Below are positions 1 to 7,579 of a stretch of 14,162 bases of DNA, piece after piece; positions within the stretch are counted from its first letter, which is position 1, and each line of letters begins with the position of its first letter. The notes under the pieces were generated by a model. It did no database searches. It had not been told where the DNA came from and saw only the letters and a program-made list of their open reading frames with translations. The stretch comes from JAADGZ01 sp964596835 (GTDB taxonomy: Bacteria > Pseudomonadota > Gammaproteobacteria > UBA6429 > Thiohalophilaceae), in assembly GCA_964596835.1 (NCBI GenBank), contig CAZQVV010000071.1:1-14162 (forward strand). Direction: 5' to 3'. Position numbers and translations under genes: made by a program.

Positions 1-34
1 TGATTTAATCTCAATATCACGCAAAATAATGGGT

Positions 35-655
35 TCAACGCCTTTTACCCTGCGGCTTTTGATTCCGGTACCGGCGGGTAAGGGTTCCCTGATTTCTGAC
101 CTGTACAATGCCCTGATCGGCATTAATGATCACAGGCACCAGATCGGCGGCCTTGCCCACAGGCTTTGATCCGGATGAGGCCGCCATCTTGATGACAGTA
201 TCCAGCCGCGTATAATTATTCGACTCACTGGATTCCGTAATTTGTTTGAGTGGATCGGTGGTTATTGCCATTGCATTGAGACCTGGTCGCCGCTGAAACG
301 CACCAGAACCAAACAGATGCAAAAGATACTTGCCGCCAGGCTGCAACGCGGGAATGTCATAGGGCAATATATTCCATTTCTTGATAAAACCGGGTAAATG
401 CAACCCGGCGGCGCAACGCTCGATACGTTTGCTTTTTGGAGGAACCCTGGAACAGACAATAAAAACCTGACTTGCTGCCGCGGTAGCACCACCAACATTT
501 CTGACTTCCACCAGCCCTTTATTGGCATCAATCACCACTGGCATCAAGTCTGGCAGCTTGCTTTGCGCCTGCGCCGAGGGAACCATGCCAAACAAATTAA
601 CAATCAGACTCAGAAACCCGACTCGGCATAGCATCTTGTGCGTTTGCGTAACCAT
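35..655 (-). CDS. Secreted CARDB-domain protein, second module apparently frameshifted
   Basis: Exported protein of 206 residues. Residues 1-30 form a signal peptide (hydrophobic 12-25, A-Q-A cleavage region). Residues 34-155 form one CARDB-type beta-sandwich, an adhesion-like module found in extracellular proteins: it opens PDLMPVV, has VRNVGGA in mid-domain and ends ESSESNNYTRLDTVI. Cys68 and Cys81 could form a disulfide loop. A second module starts at 169 (DLVPVIINADQGIVQVRNQG) but breaks after residue 190, and the frame ends in a basic tail of about 15 residues. In the frame shifted by one base, an open reading frame runs from about base 85 off the window edge and starts LPAG, which fits CARDB after NQGT, so a one-base insertion near 82-84 is likely. 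Its ATG overlaps the upstream stop (TAATG), suggesting translational coupling. It is clearly paralogous to the first CARDB module of the gene at 2428-3792. The ligand is unknown. Confidence 0.8.
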   Translation of the reverse strand: MVTQTHKMLCRVGFLSLIVNLFGMVPSAQAQSKLPDLMPVVIDANKGLVEVRNVGGATAAASQVFIVCSRVPPKSKRIERCAAGLHLPGFIKKWNILPYDIPALQPGGKYLLHLFGSGAFQRRPGLNAMAITTDPLKQITESSESNNYTRLDTVIKMAASSGSKPVGKAADLVPVIINADQGIVQVRNQGTLTRRYRNQKPQGKRR

Positions 656-1701
656 TACCGCATGGCTCTGGTTTCGAATGTAATGATTCGGTTCACCGAT
701 TTAGCATCTTTGATTTCGATATTGAATGCCTTTGATCGAAAAGGTTTTGTTGCCGTGACGACGAGCCGGTATTTGCCCGCAATCAGAGAGGTGTCCAGCG
801 GTAGCTTTGCCCGGTACAGGACATACTTTGGCCTGTCCCAGCGCCGGAGTTTGACGCTTGCAGCGACCGGTTTGCCATCCTCGTTTCGCGCTTTAACAAC
901 CAGCCTCCCCATTCCGAAGGCATAGATCTTATCCAACGTCTGTCCCGCCTTGATGCTGATCTGTTCAACCTGTTTGGGAAAGGCCTGATAAGGCTGGAAT
1001 TTCTGTTGTGGGTGGTAGTTTCTATCCCGCGACCGTACCTGTAGCCGGTATTGCCCTGCAGGCAGATACTTGATTGTCGATCCGGGCAGAGTACCTGACG
1101 CAGTTCCCATTGAATATCTCCAGCCGTTTGCGGTTATAAAGCCGTCTGTGGTCCGCTTTACATCATGCCCTCTGGCATCCAGAGGAATCACTTCAATGTT
1201 TGCGTCAGCGGCCTGACCTCCCACGGTCACGCCCACCTGCAAGGTGCTGTTATTGGGCTTTTTTCGTACCGAATGCACCCGTTTATCCAGGCCTGGTATG
1301 CAGGATGGCTCGCCGAAAAGAACCTTACTGTCCGCCACACTTGCTTTTATTCCCGCCTTACGTTGTGCAAAATATCGATCCTTGCACACCTTCGGGCATA
1401 TTTTTGTTCCTTGCCAGCAGGCATCCATCACCTGCTGCTGATTATCCTTGTTTAACCCGCGCTTCTCCCAACATTTTCCAAGGTCTGCCGAGCAGTTCGC
1501 TTGCAACCTGATTGGAGCCGCTGAGTCCAAAGCACCCACTGTACTGCCGAGCAAGTCCATCAGAATCTTGCCGGCAGTAGTCAATCCTCCCGTTGGCTCG
1601 GCTTGAGCGGGTGAAATTGCTCCAAAAATAAAAAGGATCATAGCCACCAAAAGCCATATGCCATGCTGCACCACATTCCATTTCGATTCAGTTTGTTTCA
1701 T
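655..1701 (-). CDS. Secreted Cys-rich protein with two carboxypeptidase-regulatory-like beta domains
   Basis: Exported protein of 348 residues. The signal peptide spans about 1-35 (hydrophobic 15-30, A-Q-A-E). A compact region at 70-134 holds six cysteines (70, 77, 95, 102, 106, 134), compatible with three disulfides in the periplasm or outside the cell. Two beta-rich modules follow, at about 153-262 and 265-345. Each has the pattern of a hydrophobic strand, a G-K-P or G-Q-A turn, and L-(P)AG-(K/Q)-YRL, as in carboxypeptidase-regulatory-like and PEGA-like folds that decorate surface proteins. No catalytic residues were recognised. The start is set by a strong ribosome binding site, GAGGAAACA, directly before ATG. 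Its stop codon overlaps the next ATG (TAATG), so it is probably in one operon with the downstream CARDB gene. The precise family is not identified; the fold assignment comes from sequence pattern only. Confidence 0.8.
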   Translation of the reverse strand: MKQTESKWNVVQHGIWLLVAMILFIFGAISPAQAEPTGGLTTAGKILMDLLGSTVGALDSAAPIRLQANCSADLGKCWEKRGLNKDNQQQVMDACWQGTKICPKVCKDRYFAQRKAGIKASVADSKVLFGEPSCIPGLDKRVHSVRKKPNNSTLQVGVTVGGQAADANIEVIPLDARGHDVKRTTDGFITANGWRYSMGTASGTLPGSTIKYLPAGQYRLQVRSRDRNYHPQQKFQPYQAFPKQVEQISIKAGQTLDKIYAFGMGRLVVKARNEDGKPVAASVKLRRWDRPKYVLYRAKLPLDTSLIAGKYRLVVTATKPFRSKAFNIEIKDAKSVNRIITFETRAMR

Positions 1702-1791
1702 TGTTTCCTCTTAATTCTTTGTGCACTTTGCGTTGTAACGGATACACTTGCTTCGATTAACTCTTAGGCAAGCAAGGGAAAATACTTCTTT

Positions 1792-2202
1792 TCACCGTAC
1801 CGGCCCGAGGTGGGTGCCCAACCAGAAAATGCCGATGCCCAGCAATATCAGTGCCGCCACCCACAACCAGAACAGAATGCGATAGACTGTCAGCGTGATG
1901 GAAAGACCACGGTGTTCCCCTATCTCCACCTCATGCCTGCGCCCATAGCGCAGGGTGACAATTGCCATGACCGGCGTGGCAATCATAAACACCAATCCGC
2001 TAGCCCTACTCAGCCATGAGAATATGTTCATATCCGCCACGGTCTGGATAGCCCCCATCAGCCCATCCGCAATCAACCTCAGTATTAATCCGCCAGCCAG
2101 TATGCCGCCGAAAATACCCAGCCGGAAAAGAAAACCCTTCTGTGCGGGATGCAACTTATTCATCATGCCCGCCAAAGCGGAATAAACAATGATTGCCATC
2201 AA
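1792..2202 (-). CDS. Polytopic membrane protein, 3' portion of an apparently frameshifted gene
   Basis: Reading frame of up to 136 residues, starting at TTG 2202 or ATG 2199, with three strong hydrophobic segments at about 25-48, 68-84 and 107-129, plus a shorter N-terminal one. A charged cytoplasmic-type loop (YGRRHEVEIGEHRG) lies before the last helix. There is no ribosome binding site at this start, and stops TAA and TGA lie immediately upstream in frame. The overlapping frame at 2156-2287 has a good start and supplies a missing first helix. Removing one base near 2200 joins the two into one protein of about 163 residues with four helices (ILLMI followed by MAIIVYSALAG). I therefore read this as the body of one gene broken by a +1 indel. 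The alternative is an overlapping, coupled second cistron. The family is not recognised. Confidence 0.6.
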   Translation of the reverse strand: MMAIIVYSALAGMMNKLHPAQKGFLFRLGIFGGILAGGLILRLIADGLMGAIQTVADMNIFSWLSRASGLVFMIATPVMAIVTLRYGRRHEVEIGEHRGLSITLTVYRILFWLWVAALILLGIGIFWLGTHLGPVR

Positions 2203-2287
2203 TCATTAATAATATCAGTAGCACTATTCCAGAAAGGTAAAAGCCTGAATACCATCTTGCAAATGCTGCATCGAATATTCTTTTCAT
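2156..2287 (-). CDS. 5' portion of the frameshifted membrane-protein gene (43 codons)
   Basis: This short frame starts at ATG 2287 behind a good ribosome binding site (AGGGGGAATCG before ATG). It encodes a basic, aromatic N terminus (KRIFDAAFARWYSGFYL) and a hydrophobic helix (SGIVLLILLMI), then ends in DGNHCLFRFGGHDE, which looks out of frame. It overlaps the 1792-2202 frame, whose start has no ribosome binding site. Together they read as one four-helix membrane protein interrupted by an extra base near 2200. An in-frame extension reaches ATG 2428, which overlaps the stop of the upstream CARDB gene (TAATG). The 47 extra residues look like untranslated leader, so the internal ATG is preferred. 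As it stands, this would be a single-helix peptide, which is also possible. Confidence 0.5.
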   Translation of the reverse strand: MKRIFDAAFARWYSGFYLSGIVLLILLMIDGNHCLFRFGGHDE

Positions 2288-2427
2288 CGATTCCCCCTGT
2301 TTTAGGAGCCGATACACTTTGACCTGCGCATGTCGGTTACTTACATTTTCATGGTTTGGCCGCACTCCGGACACCCGATAAAGGATGGCCCGTGTACGAT
2401 GCAATGACACGCAAGTTTGCATATCCA

Positions 2428-3792
2428 TTATCTCCGGCGACGGCGAACCATTTGCTTGATGTTATTGCGTTCGTTGGATTCGGCAACGACACGCGTGGCA
2501 TCAACCTTGATGGTAAACTTGTATTTGCCTTTAGCCCACTTCAGTCCTTTCACGCTGAACCTGGGTGTATAGGTCCGACTGGCGCGCAGAGCCGGCACCG
2601 AAACCACCAGGCCATTCGATGCAGTATCATAGTAGCGATGCAGTGACGGGCTATCTGCACAACCGCCGCCCGGACCACGATAGCCGATTCTTTTACAGAT
2701 TATCACCAGTTTGCTTGCGCCTGCCGTTGCGCGGCCCTGATTCTTCACCTTGAACTTTAGTTTGAAGGGATTGCTTCCGCGCATCACAGGGATTAAGTCG
2801 GGTTTCTTGCCGCGTGGTTTCGGATAAGTAGTAATTGGTTTACCCCTGATTACAGTGTCCAGCCGAGTGTAATTATTGCGTTCATTCGATTCCGCAATAC
2901 GGCGTGGACCATCGGCAAACAGCTTTATGCCATAAGTCCCTGGTCGGCGCGGGAATGAACGGGGGCCAAACAATCGTAGTGTTTGACTTGCGCCGGGTCG
3001 CAAAGCATGGATGGGATACACCAACGTATTACGTGCCGCATTATAATTGGGCAAGCGCAGTCCGGCTGCGCAGGGACGGCTGCGTCCACCCGAACGAACA
3101 ATGGAACAGATGACGAACAGCTTACTGGATCCAACTATGGCAGCACCGATATTCCTGACCCGGATGACACCTTGATTGGCATTCACTACCACCGGAACTA
3201 AATCAGGCTTTTTGCCGTTGATAATCCCCGGACGCACACCAACAGGCCGAGGTGTAATTATACCCGGACGCACACCAACACCCCTTGAGGCGCGTGCAAA
3301 TGCAGCGGAAAGCGTTCGGTTACTCAGGGTTGCCTGATTATTGCGGCGATTGTGATCATCATTGGCCGGGTTTTTATCCAGATAAATATCAGGATCAAAT
3401 GACAGTGCCAGTTCATAGGACGGTACAAACTCGCCACCGGGTTGATTGATAACCGGCACATGTACGTTCATCACCTTGCCGCGGTTCAAACGGCTAAAGT
3501 TCCAGTTGGTAATGTGATTCGAGCGGCCAACCTGATGCAAAAACAGCACTTGTTGGTTGTTACGTGAAACATAATTGCTATTACCAATATTCTTTAACTG
3601 TCCACGAATAGTGAAATTGTAGGTATTGTTGGCATTTTTATGTACGCTGTTTGCGTCTACCCATACGCGCACCTGTAGATCCGGTGCCGCCAGTGCGGGT
3701 GTGGCAACCCCCATCGTTATTGCCATTAACCCTGCCAGTGGCAGCATGAATGACAGCTTCCATTTCTGGTTTGTTTTCTTTATTTGTTTCAT
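2428..3792 (-). CDS. Secreted protein with an N-terminal Ig-like domain and two CARDB modules
   Basis: Exported protein of 454 residues. The frame stays open to 3885, but ATG 3792 is preferred: it has AGAGGA eight bases upstream and begins a clean signal peptide (1-36, hydrophobic 13-30, ALA-A). Domains: a beta-rich region at about 37-150 with VDANS and an acidic Dx(D/N) cluster (DPDIYLDKNPANDDHN) that could bind calcium; a Pro/Gly/Arg linker at 171-192 with a duplicated GVRPGII; CARDB module 1 at 196-315 (PDLVPVVVNANQG, ESNERNNYTRLDTVI); a linker; and CARDB module 2 at 331-448 (PDLIPVM, VKNQGRATAG, ESNERNNIKQ). Cys pairs 229/241 and 366/378 sit at equivalent places in the two modules. The C terminus is RRRRR. 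CARDB modules are usually adhesive or scaffolding, so an extracellular binding role is inferred. No enzyme domain is visible. Confidence 0.88.
   Translation of the reverse strand: MKQIKKTNQKWKLSFMLPLAGLMAITMGVATPALAAPDLQVRVWVDANSVHKNANNTYNFTIRGQLKNIGNSNYVSRNNQQVLFLHQVGRSNHITNWNFSRLNRGKVMNVHVPVINQPGGEFVPSYELALSFDPDIYLDKNPANDDHNRRNNQATLSNRTLSAAFARASRGVGVRPGIITPRPVGVRPGIINGKKPDLVPVVVNANQGVIRVRNIGAAIVGSSKLFVICSIVRSGGRSRPCAAGLRLPNYNAARNTLVYPIHALRPGASQTLRLFGPRSFPRRPGTYGIKLFADGPRRIAESNERNNYTRLDTVIRGKPITTYPKPRGKKPDLIPVMRGSNPFKLKFKVKNQGRATAGASKLVIICKRIGYRGPGGGCADSPSLHRYYDTASNGLVVSVPALRASRTYTPRFSVKGLKWAKGKYKFTIKVDATRVVAESNERNNIKQMVRRRRR
3227..3280. repeat. 18-base direct repeat in the linker of the CARDB gene
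   Basis: Two identical 18-base copies (CCCGGACGCACACCAACA) lie at 3227-3244 and 3263-3280, a period of 36 bases. They encode the duplicated GVRPGII units of the Pro/Gly/Arg linker between the N-terminal domain and the first CARDB module. The period is a multiple of three, so copy-number change would lengthen or shorten the linker without breaking the frame. Confidence 0.85.
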
Positions 3793-3969
3793 TTTCTTAT
3801 CCTCTTTGTTGTATTCCCGATCTGTTGGTCGGGTTTTCGTGCTTTCACTTCTGCGAGATACCTGTTTATTTTTGACAGGGTGCACAGATTATTCGTTATG
3901 TCTTTACGATAAGTGCTTTCAAAGCTATCAAGCCTGGTTTGTTCTGACTATGAATTAAAGCCAGCTATG

Positions 3970-5508
3970 TTATCTTCTGTCCACCTTCGTGTTTACCATC
4001 CCGCAAATAGTATAAGCAGAAGAAGGAGCAGTACCTAATTTTGTGCCAAAGCGTCCCGTCAGGGTTAACTTATTATTACGCCTGAATAACCGCGGTTCAT
4101 CCACATTCGCTTGTCTGAGGAGTATATTTATAGAAGCAATACCGGCGGCTATCCCCCTGGTTGTACTACCACAGATATAAGGCCCAACAGCGACCCGGTA
4201 AGAATAATGTTTCGAATAGACAATTCGATGAGGAATATTGTCAAACCGTACTCGGAAAGTGACAGTTTGTCCGGCTGCAATGGCTGCGATAGAAACATCC
4301 TTATTCAATGTACATATAGGCCAATAGGCGCAACGTCCAACTACATGGATTCGTAGTTTCTTGTCACGCAGAGCCTTTGTGAAAGCAGAACGTTTACCCA
4401 TCACAGTGACAGAAAAATGTGTCGGCCGGCTCTTTTGTATGCCGTTGTTTTTCATCTTAACAATAAATTCCAGTGAAACAGGGTGGACGGTGCCATCGTC
4501 CCAACGATTACCTCCAATATAGGTTTCCGTTAATCTGATGTTTTCAATGCTGGTAATAGCAAGATCGACCTTGGCTTTCACAGAAATATTTGCCAGTGAT
4601 CCACCTCGTACCCGATTATCGGCCATGTAGGAATCACGGTAGGGATTGTTACCCGTTGTTAGCAGTGCAAAGACCGGACTCCAAAATGCACCATCAACAC
4701 CTCTTAATGGATGTATGTTTCGATCCGAAGCTTTAATTCGGATATTGAGGAGTACAGGTACTGTTTGCCCCCGTGCGACCGTAACAAATCCATTGGTTGT
4801 GAATCGAGCACCACCACTCATATAGCCGGCTTTCACCTGTCCGGGTGCCGTTCCCAGATTCTGAATATTAAATGCGGCAACCACGTTGTCTCCAATATTG
4901 ACGCCGGCATACGCGCTCCTGTTGTTCACCTTGAGCCCCGTCAGCGTCAATTTCATTTGTGGCGCACCGTTGGTAATACTCGCACCGATATTGCCGCGTC
5001 CATAAGGAGAGCGAGGACTGGCCGCTCGGCCAATATTGCCGCCCAAGCGTTGTTGTTGATGCTTGCTTATGGTTCCCCGTATTGATTTTTGGGCTGCTTG
5101 CAACGGAGTTCTGGTACCTGATGTGATGAAAAACGAACTATCGCTAAGCAAAATGGTTCTGTTATTGTGCACGTCTCTGATGGCCACTGAATACTCGCCG
5201 GAATAAACTGATTTCCCCCGCCATGTTCGGGGAATTCGCACCATAATGCTGGTGGGAGTCACTCTGAATGAAGTAACTAACCCGTTAATAGTTCCTTTTG
5301 GTCGTGGCGCTATTTTTTTAAGAACCATGATCCGGTATTGCCTGCTGTGGAAATTTGCTACGGTGAACTGTCCATGCAGCGTAATCACCTGCCCCGGTTG
5401 AACACGCGCTGGAGTTATACGGACAATCCCTTCCGCATGCGCCAAACTGCTATTTAATACCAGTACAAAAAGCACCAGCCGCATCAGATTCCATCGTGTT
5501 CTATTCAT
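3970..5508 (-). CDS. Large secreted TIG/IPT-like and CARDB-like multidomain protein
   Basis: Exported protein of 512 residues. ATG 5508 begins a typical signal peptide (1-25, hydrophobic 8-20, AHA-E). A TTG start at 5541 would add 11 charged residues and cannot be excluded. Residues 28-129 resemble a TIG/IPT Ig-like fold: ITPARVQPGQVITLHGQF, then IPRTWRGKSVYSGEYSVAI. A linker with two NIG-type repeats spans 130-184. A CARDB-like module covers 185-300 (LTLTGLKVNNRSAYAGVNIGD, FNIQNLGTAPG), ending in a D-N-R-V motif. A further beta-rich domain at 313-480 contains KMKNNGIQKS and Cys393, Cys399 and Cys446; Cys502 is near the C terminus. The first domain is similar in layout to the product at 7238-6708, so the two are probably distant paralogues. 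It begins within 40 bases of the DUF4412-like stop and probably shares its transcript. An extracellular structural or binding role is inferred. Confidence 0.82.
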   Translation of the reverse strand: MNRTRWNLMRLVLFVLVLNSSLAHAEGIVRITPARVQPGQVITLHGQFTVANFHSRQYRIMVLKKIAPRPKGTINGLVTSFRVTPTSIMVRIPRTWRGKSVYSGEYSVAIRDVHNNRTILLSDSSFFITSGTRTPLQAAQKSIRGTISKHQQQRLGGNIGRAASPRSPYGRGNIGASITNGAPQMKLTLTGLKVNNRSAYAGVNIGDNVVAAFNIQNLGTAPGQVKAGYMSGGARFTTNGFVTVARGQTVPVLLNIRIKASDRNIHPLRGVDGAFWSPVFALLTTGNNPYRDSYMADNRVRGGSLANISVKAKVDLAITSIENIRLTETYIGGNRWDDGTVHPVSLEFIVKMKNNGIQKSRPTHFSVTVMGKRSAFTKALRDKKLRIHVVGRCAYWPICTLNKDVSIAAIAAGQTVTFRVRFDNIPHRIVYSKHYSYRVAVGPYICGSTTRGIAAGIASINILLRQANVDEPRLFRRNNKLTLTGRFGTKLGTAPSSAYTICGMVNTKVDRR

Positions 5509-5544
5509 GCCTTTATCCCGTTTATATTTCACTTGTGACAACCT

Positions 5545-6231
5545 TTACTTTCCCAGAAGCCCTTTCATCAACTCGCCAACACCACCCATTTGCTGTGGTT
5601 CGGCGGGTAATTTAAAAGTGGAGGCAGGAATAGATTGGGTGTTGATTGACTGCAAGCGTACCCTGTTATCCAGTCGAAGCATGGCAAGATTTTTTATGGC
5701 TGCGTCTTGTTGCATCCGTTTCATATTGTCTTCGGGCATCATGCTAGTGGCCGCTTTACTAATTTCGATAAGACCCAATACCGCACTTTGTAAACCTTTA
5801 TCTTTACCCAGTACAATTTCGTGTCGTTTGCCCCGTTCTACAAAGCGATACACCTTGCCCTTAATACCGGCAATGGTTTCGGTTTTTCCTGTATCTTTAT
5901 ATTTGATGGGTGCCGGTGTTTTATGTGAGCTTTTGTTAGCCTTTCCCATTGCGGCCATGAGTTTAGCCAATTGGCCCACATCCTGAACCACTTTACCGGT
6001 AATGACATAAACCTTGTTACCCAGTTTAAGCATGGTTGTTTTTTGATTGATGGCACTTGTCATGTCGACGCGCACATGCTGTTTGTCGACATACTGGATG
6101 GTTTGTGTGCCACTACCGTTAGGTGAGGTTATTTTGTAAACGGCAGTCACATCGGCGAAAGCGGTTTGTGAGCTTATTAGCGTCATGCCAGCCAGTGCCG
6201 CGATTGAATAAAACTCTTTTTTTATTTTCAT
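5545..6231 (-). CDS. Secreted DUF4412-like protein
   Basis: Exported protein of 228 residues from ATG 6231, preceded by AGGAAAAAGTAAC. The frame extends 11 codons further, but the internal start gives a clean signal peptide (1-27, AFA-D). After cleavage it opens VTAVYKIT, followed by a strand-rich region with QYVDKQHVRVDM, LGNKVYVI and DTGKTETIAGIKGKVYRF. This layout, an antiparallel sheet with a tyrosine or valine next to an R-x-D motif and a later G-x-KGKVYRF strand, matches the DUF4412 and outer-membrane lipoprotein carrier-like class, which may handle lipid or lipoprotein in the periplasm. A predicted helical stretch at 147-185 (methionine-rich) and a C-terminal GGVGELMKGLLG follow. It has no lipobox. 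It is probably first in a transcript with the 512-residue protein; a copy of the 28-base element lies about 200 bases upstream of its start. The family call is by pattern only. Confidence 0.78.
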   Translation of the reverse strand: MKIKKEFYSIAALAGMTLISSQTAFADVTAVYKITSPNGSGTQTIQYVDKQHVRVDMTSAINQKTTMLKLGNKVYVITGKVVQDVGQLAKLMAAMGKANKSSHKTPAPIKYKDTGKTETIAGIKGKVYRFVERGKRHEIVLGKDKGLQSAVLGLIEISKAATSMMPEDNMKRMQQDAAIKNLAMLRLDNRVRLQSINTQSIPASTFKLPAEPQQMGGVGELMKGLLGK

Positions 6232-6475
6232 GTTACTTTTTCCTATTCTGTTTTTGCTAGCCAATTGGCGTAACCAACATTCATCACATATCCATAAACT
6301 GTTTACATCACCACCATCCTCGGTATGCCTACTTATTTCCCCGTTGACGGATTTGATTTTCTATCTGTTTCCTTGGCATTTCTTTCCCCATTCTTCTAAT
6401 AGGGATAATCATGGTTCATGAACTGCTGTAGTACAACCCCCGATCAGGGACCCCTTGATTTTATAGGCTGAGTTT
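6232..6475. other. Intergenic leader of the DUF4412-like gene
   Basis: 244 bases with no convincing gene. It carries one copy of the 28-base repeated element near its 3' end on the plus map (6434-6461). I saw no convincing sigma-70 promoter or rho-independent terminator. A 20-codon minus-strand frame starting with ATG-GGG lies inside but shows no family resemblance. Confidence 0.5.
6434..6461 (-). repeat. 28-base dyad element, copy A
   Basis: Read on the minus strand it runs AAATCA, AGGGGTCCCT, GATC, GGGGGTTG. It aligns without gaps to the copy at 10723-10750 with three mismatches. The core ATCAAGGGGTCCCTGAT is an imperfect palindrome, and CCCT-GATC-GGGG could form an RNA hairpin with a U-G closing pair. 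It begins 14 bases after the stop of the 6476 frame and lies about 200 bases upstream of the DUF4412-like gene, in sense orientation. A regulatory role is inferred. Confidence 0.7.
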
Positions 6476-6778
6476 TTACCTTCCTCTCATTCCGGCTGAA
6501 TTTGATATCTTCTGCTTAATGTCGGCCCAGTTACTTGCCGAACGGTCAGGATAAATCAAACGAATTTCAATCCCATTTTGTATAATCTGACAGCGCACCA
6601 CGGAAGCTACCAATTCGGTATTGGAGATAATTCGAATACTGGGCGCAATCATTCTGTTGGCAGGGGTTGCGGTTGTGCGAACTTCGGCCCGGATCCCGTT
6701 TATGGGTTTACCGCCTCGCTGAAAGCGGGCCACCAGAAAGCCTGACCTTGATGGGAGGACCGACACAAAAATGTTCAA
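6476..6778 (-). CDS. 3' portion of the frameshifted TIG/IPT-like secreted protein gene
   Basis: Frame of about 100 codons with no ribosome binding site. Its only upstream start is a TTG at 6778, and a stop lies just before it. It overlaps the end of the 6708-7238 frame by about 70 bases. Deleting one T from the run of five at 6767-6771 joins the two smoothly (RVRYIEHF followed by VSVLPSRSG), giving one secreted protein of about 250 residues with a second beta-rich domain (GFLVARFQRGGKPI, TELVASVVRCQIIQNG) and a C-terminal SNWADIKQKI. I read this as the true C-terminal part, out of frame through an indel. An independent cistron is less likely because there is no initiation signal. No family was recognised. 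Confidence 0.55.
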   Translation of the reverse strand: MNIFVSVLPSRSGFLVARFQRGGKPINGIRAEVRTTATPANRMIAPSIRIISNTELVASVVRCQIIQNGIEIRLIYPDRSASNWADIKQKISNSAGMRGR

Positions 6779-7238
6779 TATACCTTACTCTAATCTGTGC
6801 GGCGTGAGGTAACCCATCTCTTCGGACATGTGAACCGTCGATCACTTCAAATGCCACCTGGTTGGAGATGGTTTTCCATCGAGGTTGTCCGTTTTGCCTA
6901 TAGGCTGTGCCCTGGAGGAAAATATGGTATTGCCCCGGTTGTAATGCGCGGGGGATCGTGAGGCTAATATGTTTTCTTTTCCATTGCGACACACGAACAG
7001 GAAACGGAGTAGGCAGTCGGTCGGCTGAAATAACAACCCGCCTGTTACGGCCTTGTTTTTTCGAGAACCGGCCGGAAAGTACCACCGTTTGCTTTGAGGC
7101 ATTGAAAACGCTGGCAGGGCTGATGGAGTTGATCGTTTTTAAACCTCCGCCGCCTTTGGCAAACAAACCAGCATAACTGCTTTCAGCGCCAAGCATAAAA
7201 GTGCATATTATTATAAGTGTTGAAAAAATCCTGTTCAT
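6708..7238 (-). CDS. TIG/IPT-like secreted protein, 5' portion of a frameshifted gene
   Basis: Frame of 176 codons from ATG 7238, set by a strong GGAGG eight bases upstream. Residues 1-23 are a signal peptide (hydrophobic 4-17, SYA-G), followed by a glycine-rich stretch. Residues 35-134 look like one TIG/IPT Ig-like domain: INSISPASVFNASKQTVVLSG, then ISLTIPRALQPGQYHIFLQG and NQVAFEVID. The layout matches the first domain of the 512-residue protein. The last 20 or so residues (CVGPPIKVRLSGGPLSARR) are probably out of frame; the better continuation is the 6476-6778 frame. It is the promoter-proximal gene of the minus-strand block and faces the divergent intergenic region with the second 28-base element. 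TTG and other starts upstream to 7379 stay open but are not supported. Confidence 0.68.
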   Translation of the reverse strand: MNRIFSTLIIICTFMLGAESSYAGLFAKGGGGLKTINSISPASVFNASKQTVVLSGRFSKKQGRNRRVVISADRLPTPFPVRVSQWKRKHISLTIPRALQPGQYHIFLQGTAYRQNGQPRWKTISNQVAFEVIDGSHVRRDGLPHAAQIRVRYIEHFCVGPPIKVRLSGGPLSARR

Positions 7239-7473
7239 ATCGAAGCCTCCACGGTTATTAGTTTTATTCCTTAGAGTCCGGTTTCTCAGTGCTAATACTC
7301 TTTTCCTGAGACCCTCCATGGTCTCGTCGAGTTGGGTATCTTCAATGCGTTGGATGAGGGTTGGTAACACGTGGATCAAACAGGGGGATACCGATCACCG
7401 AGCCATAAGAAATATTGATTATCTTATTCTTGTCTCAACGGTGTTGATTATTTTAATTTCTCATTTTTATGGC

Positions 7474-7491
7474 CCCACACTTTAATGTGGG
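7474..7491 (+). other. Hairpin, possible weak terminator
   Basis: Perfect six-base stem CCCACA/TGTGGG with a six-base loop CTTTAA, followed on the plus strand by TTGTCTTTTC. The T tract is broken and no plus-strand gene ends upstream, so termination is only one possibility; it may also be a leader hairpin for the minus-strand transcript. Confidence 0.35.
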
Positions 7492-7579
7492 TTGTCTTTT
7501 CTCAATCGAGCATAAACGTCACGTATGATTCTACCCTTAATATAGATGTCATGAGGATAGGATCTGGCTTTAAACGGCA

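Noticed and set aside
3816..3833. Hairpin CCCGA/TCGGG followed by TTTT on the plus strand
   Set aside because: Only a five-base stem, and no plus-strand gene ends there; it lies in the leader of a minus-strand gene, so it was not called a terminator.
3793..3885. N-terminal extension of the CARDB protein (31 residues)
   Set aside because: ATG 3792 has a good ribosome site and begins a signal peptide; the extension is highly charged and would displace it.
3626..3958. Plus-strand open frame of 110 codons
   Set aside because: Antisense to the signal-peptide region and leader of the CARDB gene; the hydrophobic look comes from the reverse of a signal-peptide-coding stretch.
7201..7485. Plus-strand open frame of 94 codons
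   Set aside because: It covers the signal peptide and leader of the minus-strand TIG-like gene and has no protein-like pattern or ribosome site.
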